A stretch of DNA of 64,000 nucleotides from positions 1,984,001-2,048,000 of the forward strand of contig OZ017750.1 of the NCBI GenBank assembly GCA_963969365.1, in the 5' to 3' direction. Positions 26,277 to 35,683 of the stretch are shown here, one piece after another. The notes beneath the pieces are model-generated. The model was not told where the DNA came from. It was given only the letters and a program-made list of their open reading frames with translations, and searched no databases. The stretch comes from Asterochloris sp. CNOR1. Taxonomy: Eukaryota > Chlorophyta > Trebouxiophyceae > Trebouxiales > Trebouxiaceae. Position 1 is the first letter of the stretch. Every line of letters starts with the position of its first letter. The translations under genes were made by a program, and so were the position numbers.

Positions 26277-27355
26277 TTACTTGACAGGTGTGTCTGCCGT
26301 GGGCCTGTCCCACTGGACCTTCTTGGTCTTCGTGTGCCAGAAATATACACGGCCCTGGGCATCCTTTGCCTCTGACCAATTCTCAGGCAAGGCGCCAGCT
26401 CCTGCAGAGAGTAGATGCACGACAAGATCAGTCCCTGACAGGAAGCTGTGAGTTGCAAGCACCCTGCTGCGTGGTCACAGGAGTCGTTACGCAGGCAACG
26501 TCAATGGGTGAGCACTGATTAGAGCAGATGAGGGCGAAGGCAGACAGGTGCAGCAATGTATGCAGCCCTTGCACAACAGGCTGTGCTGTGTGAAGTTGAG
26601 GGCTGTGTGAACTCAAGGGCTGTGAGCACTCCATACGCACTTCCTGCTGGGGCCCACCTGGGTCTGGCTTGATTTCCTTCTTGACAGGCTGTTTGGGATT
26701 GGGATTTACAATCTCCTGAAAGACAGTCTGCCCTGCGCACACTGCCTCATAGTCCAGCCCTGCTGCAGCACACTTCTCCTGCAGCAGAGGCATAAGCATT
26801 GCTTGGAATGCTTGCCAGCAGCAGTGGCATTTGTACTGCTTGGGGTGCTTGCCAGCAGCAGTGGCACTGAGAAGTTGGTGTGTGGGATGCATCTGCGCAG
26901 CTGCCTTGCAGGGCCTTGTGCAGCAGGCCCATTTGATGCAAACAAAACCCAGTCATGCTGTCTGTCACATTGCCGGGCAGCAGTCGCCGGCACCATGCTG
27001 CAGACAAGGTGCACTGCAGACTAACTCGTTTTTCAGAAAATGGACACCGCCCTGCACCAGACCTCGGCAATGGGCGGCATTGTCAGGTTGTGGCAACAGC
27101 AAGTGCAGGCAGATCAGATCAGGCACCACAGCGCACCTATGCATACCAAGCAGGCGCTGCAGACTCAGCAGCACCGCGCACCTTTGCATATGCAGTTGCG
27201 CGCTCCAGAAGGTCCTTCTGGTCCACTTTCTTGGCTGCCTCCATTGCGTAGACCTCAGAGGGAAACAGGACACCCTTGACCTTGAAGGCGTTTTCTCCAT
27301 ACAGCCCTTTCCAGTTGATGCTGCTGTTGGTGCACTGTGCTGCCTGGTGGCCCAT
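26277..27355 (-). CDS. Small WW-domain protein
   Basis: WW domains bind proline-rich ligands. Three exons keep phase: 27355-27182 (MGHQAAQCTNSSINWKGLYG, KVKGVLFPSEVYAMEAAKKV, LLERATAYAK), an exon beginning after CTGCAG at about 26784 (EKCAAAGLDYEAVCAGQTVF, then KKEIKPDP), and a last exon (about 26410-26277). The last exon carries the WW domain: LPENWSEAKDAQGRVYFWHT, then KTKKVQWDRP, with both signature tryptophans and the closing proline. The product is about 140 aa. The phase-1 donor after KPDPG (CCAG then GTGGGC) is needed to enter the WW frame; a stronger-looking GTGCGT donor further on would not. KKEIKP is a possible SUMO or acetylation-like motif. The family of the N-terminal part is unknown. 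Confidence 0.72.
26800..26866. repeat. 33-bp tandem pair in a WW-gene intron
   Basis: GCTTGCCAGCAGCAGTGGCA, preceded by TGCTTGG, occurs twice in tandem (about 26805-26830 and 26838-26866), close to the acceptor of the second WW-gene exon. Confidence 0.75.
27131..27193. repeat. Copy of the WW-gene exon-1 donor junction
   Basis: The donor region on the plus strand (GCGCACCTTTGCATATGC, 27176-27193) is echoed 45 bp away in the intron (GCGCACCTATGCATACC, 27131-27147). Read in the gene's direction, both present …AAAG|GTGCGC-like or …TAG|GTGCGC-like donors. Confidence 0.65.
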
Positions 27356-28025
27356 CTGCAGCGATACAGGGAAGAGCTGAAGCAAACTTTCGTCCTGCCA
27401 TCAGTGGGGCTTGCAGAAAGACAGGGGAAACGGTTAGCCAGGCAGGGCTTGGCATAGTATATCGTCCAAATCGAAGAAATGCTGCTATTTGTGCAGTGCG
27501 CTGCCTGCTAGTCCTTCTGCAATGGGATGAAACCCTCTTGGGAAGCTCTCAAGGCTTGCCGCGGTTGCCAAACAGCTGTTGATGTAATGCTGTGCTCACA
27601 GCTCCACAGAGATTGCAGGCATTTGGATGCCAGTTTGGGTCCCTTCGCAGCTTATGATGCATGTCCATGCTGTTGGCGGCGAGGCTGAGTTCGCCCTGCC
27701 CACGCAATCCTGTCTGCAGGACTCTAGCGAAATGGACCTGCAACGCATGTCAAGTGTGAGTTCAGGAACCGTCAATATCAGCAGCCAGAATACAGTCCAT
27801 GCAGACAGGTGCGAGATCCAGGCAGCTCTGCCTACCTTCCAAGGATTAAGGCGGACTCAGTCGTCAGGCGGGAGACCTCCTAGCCTTGTGGCAGAACGAC
27901 TGTGCTCTAAGAGACAGTGCTGAGGCAATGAGATGCAGGTCAATGTGCACGTCCTCTTGCTTTCTTCTCAGAAGTTTCACCAGCCTTCTGTCTCTTTCCG
28001 GTCGGGGGGTGCACAGCCTCGCAAG

Positions 28026-28838
28026 ATGATGAAGCCAGGTGACTGTGCTGCTCATGCATCAAGTCACTGCAATCAACGCCCTGAGCAATGCACAGCCATC
28101 TGCCTATCGCTGCAGGTGGCTTGGTGCCTTTCCAGAAGGTGAGTGCCACTGCAAGCATTGATAGTCATTGTGCTGTGCACCAGCGCCATGCTGGCTGACA
28201 CTCTCCTCATTGTACAGATTGCTATGCCTATGCTTGGCCTCTTTGGCGCAGCCTACGTCTTCTTCTCTGCACAGCAGGTCTGCGCAAGTCACTTGCACAT
28301 GTCCTGCACCCTCTCTGTACGCACTACCTGCTCTCTGACACCAGCCTCGTTGCATCAGAACTTCAAGATTCTGGGGGGGACAAAGCTCCACGACATGCCG
28401 TCCTGGGCCCCAGAGTACAGAGAAGCTCTGCAGAGGCGTTTTTTGAGCAACGTGAGCTTATAAGCTTGGCCATGGCTTTTGTGCTGAGGTGTCAGATCGG
28501 GCACTGTTGCTGTCCACTTGCTTCCACAGCAAGTTGTGTGCCGATTGATGCACACAGGCAGACTCCAGCTTGCTGCTGTGCTTGACAATCATGCAGCAAT
28601 TGACATGGCGGCTGGTGTCTGCAGGACAGGGAAGGTGCTCCAGACCAGCCTGTGCTGCTCAACCCCTTTCGCTCTAACATGCCAGCCGTAAGTGCTGGCT
28701 GCTGGCATTGAGTGCTTCCTTGCAGTGAATGGCACATGTTGACTGTGTCACGACATACCCGCAGATTTTCATGCAATCGAGCATGAGCAGCATTCAAGGG
28801 TGACAGCACTGTTGCCTTGCCTGCAGCCCGTTTCCTGA
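28026..28838 (+). CDS. Small single-pass membrane protein
   Basis: Short exons join in phase. They read MMKPG, GLVPFQK (about 28117-28139), IAMPMLGLFGAAYVFFSAQQ (after TTGTACAG at about 28218, a clear membrane span), NFKILGGTKLHDMPSWAPEY with REALQRRFLSN, DREGAPDQPVLLNPFRSN with MPA, and PVS then TGA (28827-28838). The total is about 87 aa. One membrane helix, a polar tail and the small size recall accessory subunits of organelle respiratory or photosynthetic complexes, but that is inference; I do not recognise the family. The exon holding the start is open upstream (KFHQPSVSFRSGGAQPRK), so the N-terminus may be longer. Confidence 0.6.
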
Positions 28839-29502
28839 GTGCATTGATGTCTGACTGGAGCCAGCCTCGCCATCCTTGACTAAAGGGTCCCCATCCTGCT
28901 GCAGACCATCAGGAATGCAGCTGACCTGCCTTCCCTGGAGAGCGAAGAGTAGTGGAGTCCTCTGCTGTGTAGAAGGCTGCAGAAAAGCTTCATGCATGGT
29001 GCTGCAATGCACACTTGACTCTGCCAGGCCAACTGCCCAATTGTTGTCTGAATGTGATGTCTACCGCCCCTCTTGAACCAAGTTCCAGCAGGACTAAGCC
29101 AGTAGGCACACAAACAAGGAAAGTCAGATCCAAGGAAAGTCAGATTGGCTGAGATAGGGTTGTATCACAGACCCAACATCATTGAAATTGAATGGATTTT
29201 AGCCAGGGCCTGGAGAGGTTCCCTTTGTCCTGCATCAGCAGTAGGTCAGGACTGCTGCAAGCTTGACTGCCCTGTTTTCTAGTCAGGCTGCAAAAGCTTA
29301 GTCCCCATGGTGCAGAGCAACAGAAGTTCAGCCCTTCACGTATGTCACAAGCAACACTGTTCCTTATGATGAGCAAGCCCTGCTTCTCAGGGATGTGCAA
29401 GGCTGCACGTGCTCTGGAATTGGGACATCGTGAGCTTCCCTTGCAAAGTTGATTGTGAGCCAGAGCTATATGCAAATGACCAGACTCATACTTGCACTGC
29501 AG
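28839..29502. other. Spacer upstream of the SET gene
   Basis: About 660 bp lie between the membrane-protein stop and the first SET-gene exon I can support. The start codon and first exon of the SET gene are probably here. I found no pre-SET-like exon, and the 198-codon minus-strand frame (29179-29775) looks like chance. Confidence 0.4.
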
Positions 29503-30755
29503 CTGTGCCATTGGGCAATGCCCCTGCGGCCTGCTGCCCAACGGGCAACGTCTGTACCTGAATGATGGCCGCCTGCAAGCCCTGCAGGTACAGCTGCTGC
29601 CCTTCCTGCTGGCTATGGGCAAACGAGGTGCAGGCCTGCCAGGAGGACCTGTGTTGACAATCACAGCACTGTGGATGCACCCTCTGTAGCCCTGTGTCTG
29701 CAAACGACGTGAAAAGCATGACTGGGAGCATTGAGGGGCAGAAAGCTTTGTGGTACCACAGAACTCTTCATGCATCTGAAGTCCACCACCTGAAGTGCAG
29801 GCTCAGGATGAAGTGCTGTACCCTGTGGTGGAGTGCGGCCCAGCATGCACCTGCCCGCTGACCTGCCCCAATCGAGTCACTCAGAGGGGCCTGGCAGTCC
29901 CTCTCCAGCTCCGACACAGCAACAAGGTCAGGCAGGGCAGCCCGTCAATGGCTTGTTCTGCCGACCTCATGTCGTTGCTACAGTTGCACGACGGCTTTCC
30001 ACTGCGCGTCCCCATGGCAGCAGGGAATGGACTGCCTTTGCTCAGCAGCATCCTCCTGCGGGCGCTCAGCAGCATGGTCCTGTGGATGCAGGGGTGGGGT
30101 GTATTCACAGCATCGGCACTCCTGGCTGGACAGTTTGTTGCGCAGTACGCGGGCGAGCTGCTCAGCAACCAGGCTGCAAATGCGCGCCTGGCCGCATACG
30201 ATGTTGAGCGGCCACCTCAGGGACATGCTCTCCTGGTGATAGGGCCCATGCTGATTTGTCCAGCGCCTGATGGTGGCCATGCTCTCAGAGCTGGATTGCC
30301 TTGATCCTATGCAAGATGCTGCCTGTGATACTACATGCCTGAGATGTTGACCGCTGTCTTCTGCACTTGTAGGTTGTGAGAGAGCTGCTTCCCTCCCGCA
30401 CAGCCAGCCTGCGCCTGAACATTGACGCAACATGCAAGGGTAATGTTGCCCGCTTTTTCAATCACAGGCAAGTGCGTCCTGCTGCTCTCTGGCCTTTGAC
30501 ACCTCGTCCTCACACAGTCAGTGACCTCGTGTTTGCTGCAGCTGCAATGGCGGAAATTTGGAGGCTGTGGTGGTACGAAAGCAGGGCTGGGCCATGCCAC
30601 ACGTGGCCTTGTTTGTCACGAAAGACACCGATGCTGGCGCAGAGCTCACATTTTGCTATGGTGCTCCCAATTCCGGCTCGCCGGACCTGCACCATGTGCC
30701 CTGTGCTTGTGGCTCAGAAGCATGCCTCGGATACCTGCCTACAAATTTGGCGTGA
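29503..30755 (+). CDS. SET-domain lysine methyltransferase with pre-SET and post-SET (5' end unresolved)
   Basis: This is probably a histone H3 methyltransferase of the SUV39/SETMAR type. The first supported exon carries pre-SET cysteines (CAIGQCPCGLLPNGQRLYLN). The next gives VECGPACTCPLTCPNRVTQR and GLAVPLQLRHSNK. The SET domain follows: GWGVFTASALLAGQFVAQYA with GELLSNQ, then LRLNIDATCKGNVARFFNHS with CNGGNLEAVVV. It closes with ELTFCYG and a zinc-binding post-SET (PCACGSEACLGYLP) before TGA at 30753. Intron 30468-30541 is GC-AG: only the donor CACAG then GCAAGT restores the invariant NHSC motif. The usual ELTxDY is ELTFCY here (Asp to Cys), while the catalytic Tyr is kept. The N-terminus was not found. 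Confidence 0.8.
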
Positions 30756-30775
30756 CGGCTCCGTCCACAGCAAAA

Positions 30776-31234
30776 TCACGTTACAAGTACAAAAGCATGA
30801 CTCCAGTATCTCTCAGGCGCTGGCTATGGCCAGTGCATCATAGCAAAACACAAGCAATTCTTGAAGCTATTTTAAAGCTGACATTTCATGAAACAGGCAA
30901 ACTTGATGGCCGTGCAGTTGGCGTGACTGGCTCATGTTCAGCTCGCTGGATTCTTTGGTGGAGTGGTCAGATGCCCATGCCGGCGAAATCCTGCACCCAA
31001 GGGAGCATTTTGCTCACACTTGCAGGAAAGGTGGCCAGGCAAGCTGGCATACAGCATGAACCGTGGAGCCATGGATGGCCATGATGGCTGGAGGCTCATA
31101 GGCAGGCACCGGCAGTATAAGCAGGTTCGGCAGTGCACTGGCTGCTGCCTTGGCATACTCCCTGGCACATCAGGCAGCCCCCACATCAGGTGTGAGGCGC
31201 TCTGAGCTAAGTGGGGCACTGACAGCCCACTCAC
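30776..31234. other. 3' ends of the SET and CBS-type genes
   Basis: This stretch holds both convergent 3' ends. The CBS-type frame stays open on the minus strand to 30938, so part of it could be coding. TTACA at 30780-30784 gives a TGTAA poly(A) signal on the minus strand. Confidence 0.45.
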
Positions 31235-34200
31235 AGCTGGCAGCCACTCCTTGGCCTTGGCCTTCAGGTCAGCGGCGGGGACCATCCTGCGCTCCGTCAT
31301 GGCATCCGAGGTGAGCTGGGTGCCAGCGGACGCTGGCTGGGCAGAGGGTTTCTGGTAGGGCTGATCGATCAGGTGGGCCTGGGGGTCAGGGGACTCAGGG
31401 TCGAAGCCCTGCAGCACCAATGCACACATGTCAAAATGAATATATAGGCGGCTGTGCAAAGAGGCCTCAGGCACACAGGCAGGCCCAGACGGCCACCAAA
31501 GCTGGCTGAAGCTGGGTTGGGCTGTACAAACGAGGCTGTAACTGAGCGCGCTGGCAAATGCAGCACCACCAGAGCTCAGCAAAACACAGGTAGCTTGGGG
31601 TGTGTGACAGGTAGGCACAAGAGCCCAGGCCTGGACAGAGCTGTCTGCGCGAAATCAGGCACACAGAGCCTGCACAAGCGTCAAGTGACCAACACTTGCA
31701 CCCAACGAGTTCTGTTCAAGCTACTGACCTTGGACTTGATCCAATCCTCATTATAGATTTTTGTCAAGTACTTGACACCATTGTCGGGCAAAATTGCAAC
31801 AATGACGCTGCCATGCGCTGCACGCTTGGAAAGCTCCACGGCAGCATGCAGGTTCAGGCCGGCAGATCCGCCAACTAGCATGCCCTCCTTCTGTGCAAGC
31901 TTGCGGCACATCTGCGGTGCAGGCAGCCACAGGCGTCAGGACTTCATGTGACCTTTCAGCATGCCCTCTGACTACACCAGCCTGATGCACATCTGCAGGG
32001 GCAGAAGCCACAAGTGCCAGGCTGGTGTCCATGGAGGGATAGGAGGATGAGGCATCTCGTCAGTCTGCACAGGCTGTTGCTAACGGCACGGAGCCGCTGC
32101 ATGATCCACTCCATAGTAAGTGCCTGTGCAGTGCAAGCTTTGCTGCAACGTTGCCCTCACGAACACACTGTGCTGGTGTCAGCGCACGCAGACATCAGGT
32201 CATTGCAATGGAGGATTGACGCGCAGAGTGACACCATGTGCATGATAAGCTCTCAGGACAGGTGCAGTATAGGCAGGCTTACCAGGAAGGACTGTTTGTC
32301 AGTGACTTGGATCATGTCATTGATGATGTCAAAATTGATGGCGCCTGGAATGGAGTCCTTGCCAACACCTTCACACTGCAGACACATCACAAAACCTTGA
32401 GACCCCTGCAGCAGTCTGTTGCCCGCCAGAGCCGAGTGGAATGTCAGCCAGCCGGAAAGCGTGCCAGACACGGCCAGCGCTGGCAGCCCAGAGAGGTTGG
32501 AATTTATCTCAGACAGCAACACACTTGCTCAGTGCGTGGCAGAGGTGAGTACCATGCACACACGCTTTGCATGCTCCTGCCCCACTGGATGCTTCTCTTA
32601 CCTGGTAGGAATTGGCCTTCAAGTCTTCCTCCTTGATGCGCTTTGCCCAGAAGTCCCAGAATACGCTGCCCACGGGATCAGGCAGCATGACAAATATGTC
32701 AGGGTTCATGTCCTTCAGGAAACGGCCGGTGCCGCTGATGGTGCCGCCAGTGCTGCCGCCCGCCACAAAGTGCGTCACCTTGCCCTTGGTCTGCATCCAG
32801 ATCTGCAGGGAGGCACAGGACCCGTAAGGTGAGGTGCGCTGCACAGGAGCTTGTCAAGGCAGCGCATCATGCCTGTGGAAGCGAGGTAGGCAGCAGCCAG
32901 CATTGTGCCGCACGCTGGGCTGGATGCCCAGCCCAATGCCCTGGCACACACGGTTGCCACCATTGATAAGTTCCAGTTCAACAGAGCCTCTCACCTCGGG
33001 GCCCAGTGTCCTGTAGTAAGCCTCAGGGTTGTTGGGGTTGTCGTACTGGTCCACATCAAAGTAGCCTGCATTGTCCTTGCACAGGGTGACAGCCATGTTC
33101 TGGTAGTGGTCCGGGTGATCCGCGGGGACACCTGACGGGCCGATGATGACCTCCCCACCATAGGCCCGCATGGAGTCACACTTCTCCTTGCTGGTCTTCT
33201 CATTGGTGATGACTGCGGGGCAGAACAGGGACACAAATGAGACAATAGGGCACAAAGGACCCTGCACACCATCCTGCTGGGCTTTCACTCACCTCGTTGC
33301 AGGCACGCAGGCAGGCAAGTAACCACTGCAGGCCGCAGCTGGCTGGCCCATTACAGCAGTGCCACACTCCTCTACTGCAAGTGGCCGTGCATTTATACTA
33401 GCCCTTGTCATTGGGTGATGACTGCAGGGCAGGGCAAGCCCACAGGTGGGCACTTGTGGCGCTGCAGAATCCTGCAGCAAGCTGCTGCGTCATTCTGCAA
33501 GGCATGGCAGCACAGCATCTGGCACCACATGAGATGAGCTGTGCCCACGCAAGATAAATCAAGCAGCAGCCTCCTGCAGTTCACAGGCCGCCACCGCATG
33601 GCCTCACTGGAAGGTTTGGTGGGCAGGTACACAGGCACAGCCAGCTGCACTCCCAGCCAGATGCACCTGCAGGGGGAGCACCTGGTTTGGGACTGCACTC
33701 ACCAATGTAGTGGTACCCCTTCATGGCTGAGATCATGGCCACAGAGGCACCAGTGTTGCCCGATGTGGCAGCCACCACTGTGCCGCCAGGCTTAAGTTTG
33801 CCCTCCTGCTCTGCACGTGTCAGGATGTGGTCAGCAATGCGGTCCTTGATGGAGCCCGAGGGGTTGGCGAATTCGCACTTGCCCAGGATCTTGACCTGCA
33901 GGGGGAGAATGCAGGCGATTCAGCTCCAAAATGTGCTGATGCGGTTGGCAGGAGCCACCACTGGTGGAAGTAAGCTTCCATCATGCCAGCAGCTTAAAGT
34001 GCACTGGTGCCACCAGGAGCTGAGCTGACGTGCACAGCAGTCAAGTCCACCACAAGATGCTAGCAGCACGCTTTGAGGTGAGCACTAATCACCCGGCTGG
34101 ACCCTGGCTGCCGTTGGCAAGGTGCTGGTGATGCCAACAAAGCTTGGCTGCTCACCTGCGGGTTGGCGCTGAGGGAGGACAGGTCCACCATGGGAGTATT

Positions 34201-34715
34201 GCCAATGAGCTGCTTGTACAGGGGCGTCTTGAGCTGGTTTGTCAGCTCCTGCCCAATGCTGGGCCCCTGGTCAGCGCCCTGCAGCAGCACAACGCTTGAT
34301 GTGGGTCCCCTAGCCTGCAAGGCAGCCTGCTGCCTGTAGCGTGTCAGCTGGGCAGTGCCGAGAGGTGGCAGCAGTGTGAAGTGATGAGCTGATCCACCTG
34401 ATTGGGAGCTTGTGTGACTGCGGGAGGTGCAAGGACCAGGTTGTTGATGTGGCCCGGGGAGACCCCATTGCCATTGCTGGCGCCGGCAGAGTCCTCCCCC
34501 TGGTGGTTGCGGCGCAGCAGCTGCAGCTGGCCGACATCCTCATATCTGCAGGGCATGTCAGCTGCTGCACGAGGCACCGCCTTGAAAGAGCATGTGCCGA
34601 GTCTCTCCCGTAGTGGGGTCAAGGTGCAGCACGCAGCTGACTCCGACCTAATTGGGACCTGGGGGTTGCCTGAGCTACAGAGCCAGCTGCTGATGGCAGC
34701 ATGGGGGAGAGGCAT
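31235..34715 (-). CDS. CBS-type PLP enzyme of the cysteine synthase/cystathionine beta-synthase family
   Basis: These fold-type II PLP enzymes make cystathionine from homocysteine and serine, or cysteine from O-acetylserine. Exon 1 (34715-34398) encodes a Ser/Ala-rich leader (MPLPHAAISSWLCSSGNPQV), possibly an organelle transit peptide. Exon 2 (34314-34156) contains TPLYKQLIGNTPMVDL. Exon 3 (33895-33703) has NPSGSIKDR with the PLP lysine, and ATSGNTGASVAMISAMKG. Next come VITNEKTSKEKCDSMRAYGG, VAGGSTGGTISGTGRFLK, LPDPVGSVFWDFW, VEGVGKDSIPGAINFDIIND and LVGGSAGLNLHAAVEL. DPVGS and VEGVGKDxIP favour the CBS branch. No C-terminal Bateman (CBS-pair) domains are seen, so the enzyme would lack AdoMet control. 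A last exon (GFDPESPDPQAHLIDQPYQK to KEWLPA) ends at a GTGAGT donor at 31235, or may read on to 30938; the C-terminus is unresolved. Confidence 0.88.
31880..32025. repeat. 81-bp tandem duplication across a CBS-gene acceptor
   Basis: On the plus strand, GCATGCCCTCCTTCTGTGCA … GCACATCTGC (about 31880-31944) spans the exon start (31911) and its acceptor. A decayed copy, GCATGCCCTCTGACTACACC … GCACATCTGC, lies 81 bp away (about 31961-32025), inside the intron. Both keep a CTGC(A/G)G acceptor. Confidence 0.8.
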
Positions 34716-35683
34716 ACATTAAAACAGGGCAAGTCAACTTCAAGTTTGAGTATATTGCAATGCATCAGTGAGACACATGCGTTGGTACGACAACAGCAAG
34801 GCTTGCCTGTTAGCACGATCGTAGTCTGCATCTGAGACAGCTTTGCAGGCACCCGGCTGGCCCTGCAGCAGTCAGAGCAATTTGGCATTACAATACTTCC
34901 ATGAGCTCTGCCGCCTTGGCAGAGCATGCATGCTGCTCCTCTGGAGCCAGGCCATGAGCTGCAGTGAGTTTGCTGCAGGAGCGCTGGGGCAGCTTTGTAC
35001 ACATGGCAGCTGCAGCGCACCTGGCCAGTCCTCAATATGTGGGGCACAAAGGTCCCTGCATAGCACCACAGTGGGCTTTAAGTCTGTTGGTCAGGCGCAC
35101 GTGACGTGCCAACGATATCTACCTTGGTGAAAGGCCTTTCTGATCGACGCCATCTGAGCTGTGCATGACCTCAGGCCCTTGAGCTGGCAGCAATGGGGCT
35201 TCATCATGGCGTCTAAGCAGGCGTCGCCCTGCTATTCGGGCACTGTATCTATATTGGGTTGCAGCAATAGCAGTGAGAGCAGTCGGAGCACTTCTGCAGC
35301 GCTGAGTTGCGACTTTACAACAAGCAGGGATGGAACCCTTAGTCAACTGCTAGGTTTCAACATTCAGCGCAGCTTGAAGCCAAACCATTGGGCTCCTCAA
35401 ATCGTTTCAGCTGTGCTGGAGTTTGTACAGGTGACACTGTTGCGCTTCAACCAATGTCAACCACCTTTTCGCCAGTGAAAATTGTGCAGGCTTGCAGTGC
35501 AGGCCTGTTGATTTGTATAATCTGCATAGATCATCGCATGATATCTGCGGGGCATTCCACAAGCTGACATCAGCACATTTCTGCTGCCTTTCCCGCCTGC
35601 CTGACGTTGTCCAAGCCCCTTGTTGACATCTGACAGCTCTATTCTGGCTGCAGGATGCTCAGTGACTCTGCAATGGCACAGTG
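34716..35683. promoter_or_regulatory. Divergent promoter region, about 970 bp
   Basis: This region lies between the CBS-type start codon (minus) and the membrane-protein start (plus). Frames at 35161-35478 (GTG start) and 34619-35047 have no recognisable content. It is the longest divergent spacer in the window. Confidence 0.4.

Noticed and set aside
29179-29775. 198-codon minus-strand open frame beginning with ATG
   Set aside because: It overlaps the pre-SET exon in antisense, is rich in Cys/Arg/Ser as expected for chance frames at this base composition, and shows no motif.
35161-35478. 105-codon plus-strand frame in the divergent spacer
   Set aside because: It has a GTG start and no domain, and no splice logic connects it to the membrane-protein gene.
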